In this document: positions 57,470 to 64,000 of the stretch, piece after piece
How the letters are laid out: the number at the start of each line of letters is the position of its first letter
How positions within the stretch are numbered: position 1 is the stretch's first letter
Source: Strobilurus pachycystidiatus
Taxonomy: Eukaryota; Basidiomycota; Agaricomycetes; Agaricales; Physalacriaceae
Assembly (NCBI GenBank): GCA_019915135.1
Contig: JAHLMK010000001.1
Span: 5,394,001 to 5,458,000, forward strand
Length of the DNA: 64,000 bases
Reading direction: 5' to 3'
Notes under the pieces: model-generated
The model's database searches: none
Told to the model about the DNA's origin: nothing
What the model saw: the letters and a program-made list of their open reading frames with translations, nothing else
Program-made: the position numbers and the translations under genes

Positions 57470-59744
57470 TCAGAAGTGCGAAAGAACCCACGTAACATCG
57501 ACAACTGCACGTTCCCACTCTCCGAGGCCTAGAACGTCGTCTCCACAAGACTCTCCCCACCATGCGAGAAATGCGAGGACCGAATAATGTCCATTCAGTC
57601 CACTAGTACGTAACTTTCCCCACTCTCGCCCCGCCGGATCGGGTCGATGCCGCTCAGTGAGTGGCCCGTCCTTGGTAGAGACATCGCGCCAGTGAGGTTG
57701 AACACTACCCCACCAAGGCCAGAATTGGTCGGCCAATTGGCGAAAAGTGAGGGACGGCCGGTATTCGTCTGCACGCGCGCGTTGAATCCAATCCTGAATC
57801 GAACTCGGTCGGATTTTATTCGCCGGGATGGGCGCCCCCTTGGCGAAGTCCATCAGCTCTTCGTTCCTGACGTAAACGCGAACAAGGCGCATCCAGCCGT
57901 CACCAAGAGCGAAGTCCTGGAGGTAACGGGAGGCCTTGCGCAGGTATTCCGGATGTTTATCTGCCTGTGGAGGCGTGGTCGACGAGGGAGGAGGGGGGGG
58001 AGGAGGGGAGGTAGCGGTTTCCAGGTTTGCGAATGGATGGAGAGAGTCGTTAGGGCCGCAAGTTGGAATGTACGGGGGAAGAAGGGCCGGATCGATGACG
58101 TTATTGGTGATGTTCGAGAGAGGTGGAGCGGGGGAAGCGGCAACGGGAGGGACCTTCTCAAGTGGCAAAGGAGGCGGACGCGTAGAACGACGCGTCGGCG
58201 CTGTACCGTCGCCATTCTCATCGCCGCTGGTGTCGTCCTCATCGAGATCTTGAAGCGTGGGGGGCTTTTTCCGCGACTCGTTCTTGCCGTTGGCTCTCTT
58301 GCGCTTCCTTGTCACCTTCTCCTTGGTAACGACAGCGTCGGGCAATTCGGGAAGGGGTGGCGAAGCCGATGGCACGTCAGCATGCGAGGGAGTATTCGGT
58401 TGAGGCTGCGAAGCATTCCATGGCTGAGGTTCTCGCGCAAACCACGGCAGGTGATTGGGCATCGAAACGTTGGGAAGGGATCGAGAGAGCTGATCAGAAT
58501 GGGCTTGATAACAAGTAAGCAATATGTCAAAATAGGAATGAAGAACTTACAAAAGCATGACATGCTAAATTCCCCGAACGCTGCCTGGAACGTTCTGAAG
58601 CGAAGCTGTCCCCGCGTTCCATCCGCATCATGGAAAGCCTTGGGAGCCGCACCGTTGTTTGTCCCCACATTCAGTCTAGCAGATCTTCGTCAGTCAGGTA
58701 TGTAAAGTCGCGTCAAAAAGACCTACGAAATGACATTAACTTGGCCGCCTTTGCGCGGCTCCGGCCCAGCCCAAGAGAATGAAACATTTCCTCCCAGTAA
58801 CGTCGAAAGTCCTTCAAGAAGAGGTTGCATCGTGCTAGCGAGAGAGTCGAGAGCTCTGACCAATTGATATCAGCAATCTCAATCGGGAGAAGAGAAGTCG
58901 TACACATACCTCTGAGTGTCCTCTGGGGACAGGCGTTCCAGCGGACGCTTGGCGTCTTCCTTGGACTGTGCGACGTCCTTGGCATCCTGCGCGGCACGAC
59001 CCTCCCAATACTTGTGCTCCTCGGCTGTCAACGCCTTCCATCGCTCGGAGGTGAACTTTCCTACTTGCGAGATGCGCCCCTTACGCCCACCGCCGCCCGA
59101 GAGGGCGAGATCCGTGTCGAATTCCTCCTTCACAGCTGCGAATGACTCGGATGACCACATTTGCATGGCCGTACGCCCTCGCTGACGCGCGACATCCAGA
59201 CCGGCGACCTTGGAGACAAGTGTAGCGATAGGATCCTTTCCCATCTGTGCCTTCGTCATCTTGGCAATTGGCGTAGCTTTGGACCAGCGATTTTCAAGAA
59301 AGTTTCGGATACCCTAGATAGAGGATTAGAGACAAATGGCAATGCATGTTGATATGGCACCGTACTGTTCGTAGGCGCGTGAGGAGCGCGCCTTTCTTGT
59401 CGCGCTCGTACTGAGTGAGAGAGCTGTCGAGGGGACGCTCGATGGGAGCCTGATCGTCAGCTGGTTCTTGGTCCATTGGAGCGTCGTAGGGGTATATGGC
59501 GCAGTATTCGTTTAGGACCTCGTCGGCAAAGTCGTCCGCCGCACTTCTGCTTTTGTGTCGGGCATCCCTGTACCCCGAAATCCTGGCCTCGAGAAAGACC
59601 AGACGTGATCCTTTGGCCCAGTTTCGCCGGAAGGGTTCGACGCTGCTAGGATCAAAGACCGGGTTGAGTCTAGATGCAGGGTCAGCGACGACGCGTTAGA
59701 CATTTGCCATGATGCCGAGAGATGACATACACGGATGATGCCAT
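57470..59744 (-). CDS. Acidic HMG-like cargo protein (element B, complete)
   Basis: Start at 59744 (MASSV), with an intron (GTATGT..CTAG) to LNPVFDPSSVEPFRRNWAKG, then FLEARISGYRDARHKSRSAADDFADEVLNEYCAIYPY, GIRKFLENRWSKATPIAKMTKAQMGKDPIATLVSKVAGLDVARQRGR and TAMQMWSSESFAAVKEEFD. After these come EEHKYWEGRAAQDAKDVAQSKEDAKRPLERLSPEDTQ, FHDADGTRGQLRFRTFQAAFGEF, an acidic/basic linker, VIDPALLPPYIPTCGPNDSLHPF and the C-terminal FRQLADQFWPWWGSVQPHWR, GREWGKLRTSGLNGHYSVLAFLAWWG, stop 57470. About 620 residues; the homologue at 36408-38325 lacks the first exons. The N-terminal helical segment resembles an HMG-box-like fold only by eye. Confidence 0.65.
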
Positions 59745-60246
59745 GATCTTGATGTGCTGAGGACGCGATGAGAGTAGAGAGACGCGTCGTTTCTTCCTGA
59801 GACGGTTGTCAGAGTGCAAAGTAGAAATCAAACAAAATGCAAACAAATCCCAACAATTACACCCCGCCATCCAATCCCAATCTGGTGTAGTCGGGGTGCC
59901 GAAATGCAGCCTAAAGAGCTGCCAGACCCTAATAGCGCCTGGAGGAGCGATTATTCCACCTCGAGTGTAATTCCAGGGACGTACAGCTACTGTAGGTACA
60001 AAGATATGGAAATTAATATACGCATCCCGCCCGCCCGCCAGCGCTGGGGGTGCGAGCGCTCCCTGCCACTGCCGTGATGCCGGCCAGGTGGGCTCTCGCA
60101 AGATGCCGATTACGTGCCTCGCGCAAGAATTTTTCCGGGGCGCGCGATTCGGTATATCTGGATGCTCGAGTATTTCAGATTATAGTATCATTTGACGTTC
60201 TGGGCTTTCACTTAGGGTTTGAGTGCCCCTGCTAGGGTCAGCCAGC
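59745..60246. other. Right non-coding arm of KDZ-B
   Basis: About 500 bp between the last cargo gene and the right dyad pair. No gene is supported; presumably the promoter of the HMG-like gene and the terminal region of the element. Confidence 0.5.
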
Positions 60247-60298
60247 CCAATGGTTATAACCATTGGCTTTGCAAACAAGCCCAATGGTTATAACCATT
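60247..60298. repeat. Right subterminal dyad pair of KDZ-B
   Basis: CCAATGGTTATAACCATTGG (60247-60266, perfect 20-bp palindrome) and AATGGTTATAACCATT (60283-60298). The cores start 34 bp apart, as at the left end. In inverted orientation the block matches 48041-48090. Confidence 0.85.
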
Positions 60299-60328
60299 CT
60301 TTTACCCTTAGGATAATAGCATGGCCTG

Positions 60329-60336
60329 GAACCGCC
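60329..60336 (+). repeat. Right target-site duplication of KDZ-B (GAACCGCC)
   Basis: Identical to 48002-48009. The reading frame of the split gene passes through one copy without a shift. Confidence 0.85.
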
Positions 60337-61351
60337 GGCGCCTCGCTTTCTAGGTAACCCCCGCGCTCGGCCAGACATAGCCCTCGAACTCGAGGAAGAC
60401 GACGCGCAAGTCGTATTTCTCGTGCCCGAGCAGCTCTGGTCCTTCGTACCACGAACGGAGGTAGCGGAGGAATTCTGGGGTCGTCTGATCCCGGCACTCA
60501 AGGACGCCCGCACTTCCCAGCCCGTCTATTTCTCCTTCCGCCACATCCTGGACCTTCTGATTGAAGAAGTGGCGACGCTCAGCCAGCTTCAGCTTTTCAC
60601 AAAAGAAGAAGCCGCGCCGGAAGCCGCCGGACGCGACGAGAAGGAGGGCGATCAGGGCGAAGACGGGGAACGTGTGGGAACGCCGCTGCGAACGATGCAG
60701 GATTTGGCCGCCGAGGAAGGCAGTGACCAGGAAGAAGACGAGCTGGCAACGAGATCCCCCACACCTGTAGCCACGCAGCCCCGTCCCCAACCAAAGCCCC
60801 ACTCACCAGCCAAAACCATGAAGGCAGTGGAAGTCCCCGCCGCCAAACGACACATGGCGAAGAAAGGGCTTGGGCCCAAGACAGTTTACAAGTACGTGGT
60901 TAAACGATTCGTGGCGCCGTTATACCCTCCTAACACCCGAATCAGGCCCAAAGTCATCGCCAAGGTCGAACCACGAGACAAGGAACCTTCGGAGGTCGAG
61001 GAGGACGCCGAAGGAGAAACCGAGGCCGAAGAAGGAACGATGGACGCCTCCAGCAAAATGACCAGGCGTGTTCCCCTGTACGACGACGACGCACACTGTC
61101 TCGCCTGTGAGCAGCGAAGCGTCGTATGCACATTCAACCGGATGCGCTCGAGCGACCGCGGGAACAAGACCAGCTGCGACCAATGTTCCCTGAGTCGGGG
61201 GATCTACGGTCCGTGCCTGCTCGTCTGGGACCGGGAGCCAAAGGCGCCAACTTGGATGAGTCTCGATGGGCGTCTTCGGGCCAAGTTGCAGAAACTGGCG
61301 CAGCCGCTGGTCAGCGACAAGAAGATCTCGAGCGCGCGTTATGTCTACCCC
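60337..61351 (+). pseudogene. Zn2Cys6-like cysteine-cluster gene, middle/3' part (split by KDZ-B and KDZ-C)
   Basis: Continues the frame of 47399-48009: APRFLGNPRARPDIALEL, then VPEQLWSFVPRTEVAEEFWG, YFSFRHILDLLIEEVATLSQLQLF, an acidic linker and KTVYKYVVKRFVAPLYPPNT. A cysteine cluster follows: HCLACEQRSVVC then CDQC and GPC, spacing C-x2-C-x6-C-x15-C-x2-C-x9-C, resembling Zn(II)2Cys6 with a long middle loop. After LRAKLQKLAQPL the frame ends at 61351, where element C begins. No ATG opens this piece, as expected for a fragment. Function unknown. Confidence 0.75.
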
Positions 61352-61382
61352 AACCATTGCACCTGGAGATAGGGAATATGAG

Positions 61383-61428
61383 TGGTTATAACCATTGATC
61401 TTGTTTCCACCTACAATGGTTATAACCA
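61383..61428. repeat. Left subterminal dyad pair of KDZ-C
   Basis: TGGTTATAACCA at 61383-61394 and 61417-61428, identical to the left end of element B. Confidence 0.85.
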
Positions 61429-61709
61429 GTGCTGAACAGCGGGGAAAAAGCCATAACTCGCTGGTTACAACCAGTGGTGGCTGTGTAGCCGCATTTAGCC
61501 TGTGTCCGTACCTACCCGACCACATATAGACCATTCCCCAGAGCTGCCATCGGCCAAATGTAGCAACTCGCATGGCAATTAGGACCATTCCAATTCAATT
61601 ACACGTTTATTGATGGTGACTACTTGATTGAGCAAAAAATCGGTCGAAAACTAGAATGTCCGTGTGTACAATGTCCAAAAGAGATAGTAAGCTAGAAGAG
61701 GGAGGCGCA

Positions 61710-64000
61710 TCAGTCATCCAAAGTCGCATCGTCATCGTTTGCCGCCAGCGCACGCGCTGCAGCAAGCCCCTCGATAGCCAGCTCGTCCTCAGACTCCGAT
61801 TCCTCCACCTCTTCCCTGATCTCGATCCGATCCGGAATCCTCCTTTCACGAGACTTCCACGGCCGGGCCCACATGTCAACGAAATGACTGGCAAGGCTGC
61901 GGCGGACCGCCGCCTGGCGATGAGCATACGCGCGAATTCCCGCCGCCAAGGCCGGACTAGCCTCGTCCCAACCACTAGAGCGCTCCGTCAGCCACAGATC
62001 CGCCTCCCGCTCCAAAGAGACCACTATGCGCCGCTTCTCCTCAGTCAACAGCTGCACCTCTTCCGTCCAGCTCCTCGCCCTCGCCCTACTCTTCAGCCAC
62101 TCAACCCGAACTGAATCGTTGAGCTCGTCGTTATTGTAAGAGTCGAGCGCGTTCTCCATTCGCCAGATCCAGGAAATTTCGTAACTGCCACTGCCGAGCT
62201 GTGTCTGCTGAGAATTGATGCCCGTCTTGCGTCGCTTTTCCGTGGGCTGGTCGACATCGAATATGAAGCTGTCCATGGCACGTATGTCGGCATCCTCCAA
62301 TACTCGGAGTTTCTCTTCCCAACCTCCCGGCCCTCGAAGCAACAGAAGCGCCGCTCGCGCTACTCGATACTTTTGCACCGCTAGATTCGACTTTGCCTCC
62401 AGGCGCTCGATGATGGCGAATGACCTCCCGGTTCTCTTCTGCCCTCGGACGTTTCGCTTTCGGAAGGCGGCAACAGAACGACGCGTACGCTGCATCGATC
62501 GAATCGTTTCCAGCGCGTCATAGCACTGAGCCTCCCGCAGTTTATCCTCCTTCTCTGCTACCTCTCCAATACATCCTTGGGCTCGTGCGGCAGGACTGAG
62601 AGCCGAAGGCATGAGGAGAAGTTCCGTCTCAACATCGCCCTCCCTGGATCCAGCGAGGTCTCTGATGGCGATCCTGACCGCTGGCATATATACGCTCTGG
62701 ACGTCCCGCAACTGACGGAGCTGCCGCTGGAGCTGGGCACGCTTTTCCTGGATCTCTTTGACTACAGCGGGTGCGTCCTTGTTGTCGCTCTTCATTAGGT
62801 AGGTGACACGACGCCTAGCAAATGATGATTAGTGATAATACGGACGACTAGAAAGAAATACGCACTGCACGTCTTCAATCAGAAGACCTAATGCAACGCA
62901 GACCGACGGACTAGTCTCGTGTAGCGGGAATGAGGCGGCTTCAGCTTTGCGCTCCTCCTCTGCCAATTTCTGACGAATAGTGTTTTCGCTGGCATCTAGA
63001 ACCCATCAATACTCAATTGACAGAACGTAGGAGATAACTTACGAAGAGCGGGAAGAAAATAGGGATTTTCCTTCTCGCTATCTTGCTCCCATCCTTCCAC
63101 TTGCTTTGTCCACTTGTCCGCGCATCCCGCCGGTAAGATTGCCGTGAACTCTTCGTGCGCTGATACGTGCGCTGACCGTCCCTTGAGTGCCTGATAGTGT
63201 CGTCGATGAGTCAGTCTCCCTAAACAACGCATTAGAGAATTGAAAAAAGGCAGCTATGAAAGATAAACCTAATCCAGTCGTCTTCGCCCAATTATGGCTA
63301 CTCATCTGCCGGTCCAGAATGTCATGCCGATGACCAGGCAGCATCTCCTTCGTTGCCGGCGCTGCGTTGTTCAAACCCGACCATGTGCGTTCGATACCCT
63401 CGCCGTCCGTCCTGCCCACGCCATGTTGGATATTCATGCTGAATTTGACCTGGCACCCGATTTTGTGGCCCTTGCAGTGACATTTCGGGATGCCCCACGC
63501 CATCGCAAGATCGTCGGGAAGATGGAGACATTCTGGCATCCGACGCATGCGCTCGACGAAGTGTATCGACCATTGACAAACGATGTCGTACGACACAAAG
63601 ATTTGACGGAGTCCTCGCGCCACGATACTCAGAGCTGATAGACTGATATAATCCATGTTACAGTATCTAGACAAGACAAATGAGAAATGGGTATAGCAAA
63701 GAGTCATTAGAAATTCTTACCGTTCACCGCGTTGCAGATCGCCCGCCCCGTTGGGGAGAATGAACTCGTGCCGCGCGCAAATTGTCATTCCAATGCCCGT
63801 TGAACGCAAGCCGGTTGCATTTTTGGATTCGGCATGGGCGAGCGTCTTGAAGCCTGCGCAAGAGCTGATCTGTACCTCACGGTCAGTAAATAATCACAGG
63901 AAATAAGGAAAACCCACATCTTGCTGTTTCGGGTATAGAGCAATGTGCTCCAGATACGCCTGTAGCTCGACGAAGTAAGCCCACCCTGTGTGTAAGCCAG
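61710..64000 (-). CDS. KDZ transposase, element C (C-terminal two thirds in window)
   Basis: Same product as the element B transposase from the ELQAYLEHIA region to the acidic end. It includes VSYDIVCQWSIHF, KCHCKGHK and RTDGEGIERTW, so the second Asp and the Glu of the presumed D-D-E set are in the window. The CxC2 cluster and the first Asp motif would lie beyond 64000. No difference from the element B protein is visible. Confidence 0.88.

Larger units (their letters stand above)
48010..60328 (-). mobile_element. Complete KDZ-type DNA transposon B (12.3 kb)
   Basis: Bounded by the 8-bp direct repeat GAACCGCC. It starts AACCATTGCACC and has inverted subterminal dyad pairs at both ends. It carries the CxC2-type transposase (minus, next to the left end) and five cargo genes. 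Excision of the element and one duplication restores one continuous frame across the flanks, which fixes both borders to the base. The left 2.65 kb recurs, apparently without any difference in translated frames and without indels, at 61352-64000 (element C), implying recent activity. Confidence 0.92.
61352..64000 (-). mobile_element. KDZ-type DNA transposon C (left part; runs off the window)
   Basis: From 61352 (AACCATTGCACC) to the window end it repeats 48010-50658 at a constant offset of 13,342 bp, with the same predicted proteins in all frames. The preceding 8 bases TCTACCCC (61344-61351) are the predicted target duplication and differ from those of element B, showing an independent insertion. 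Confidence 0.9.

Noticed and set aside
60422..60424. GTG at 60422 as a real translation start
   Set aside because: The frame is open upstream to the insertion site and joins the left half of the split gene, so this is an internal Val codon.

Overview
The window looks like basidiomycete (Agaricomycetes) nuclear DNA. Genes are split by many 45-60 bp GT-AG introns, the gene families are typical of mushroom-forming fungi, and the right two thirds is filled with KDZ-type DNA transposons and a Ty3/gypsy-like retrotransposon. There is no sign of bacterial operons or CRISPR.

Left part (1-22.7 kb), gene-dense host DNA. It holds a conserved basidiomycete protein (3-1037), a secreted hypothetical protein (about 1495-2701, minus), an Mcp1-like mitochondrial membrane protein (2877-3655, minus), an anion:cation-symporter MFS permease (3931-6157, minus), an O-methyltransferase (8090-9553), a small zinc-finger protein (9966-10677, minus), a small basidiomycete orphan (11302-11800, minus), a TauD-like dioxygenase (12186-13571, minus), a secreted isochorismatase-fold hydrolase (15132-16352), a UstYa/DUF3328 oxidase-like protein (16780-17638, minus), a type II membrane protein (17837-18836), a small secreted protein made of five near-identical repeats (19816-20212) and an MFS transporter (20881-22664, minus). 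The repeat protein has a signal peptide, a KR processing site and RR/KR sites between identical GVLNYEEPYSP blocks. With the UstYa-like gene, the exporter and the tailoring-type enzymes, this is a good candidate for a Kex2-processed RiPP (dikaritin-like) gene cluster in a basidiomycete, and it is the most exciting system here.

Right part (23-64 kb), a nest of mobile DNA. A frameshifted retroelement ORF1-like gene (24285-26161) is followed by KDZ element A (from 26928), whose far end is missing next to an LTR retrotransposon (about 38367 to about 47.3 kb) with Gag, protease and RT-RNase H-integrase frames. Then comes a host-like or element-like gene with a Zn2Cys6-like cysteine cluster. KDZ element B (48010-60328) has inserted into it, flanked by the 8-bp duplication GAACCGCC; removing B plus one copy of the duplication rejoins the reading frame exactly. 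The same gene is hit again about 1 kb further on by KDZ element C (from 61352), apparently identical to B as far as the window goes.

Elements A and B share a syntenic set of cargo genes: transposase, a small gene, a plus-strand gene, a WGPEF-ending gene, a basic coiled gene and an acidic HMG-like gene. Their ends carry paired TGGTTATAACCA-type dyads 34 bp apart, and upstream of one cargo gene both carry AYTGGACY sites spaced 11 bp within clusters and about 167 bp (plus multiples of 10) between clusters. Exon borders were read by eye from splice consensus and family similarity; family names come from remembered similarity, not from a database search.
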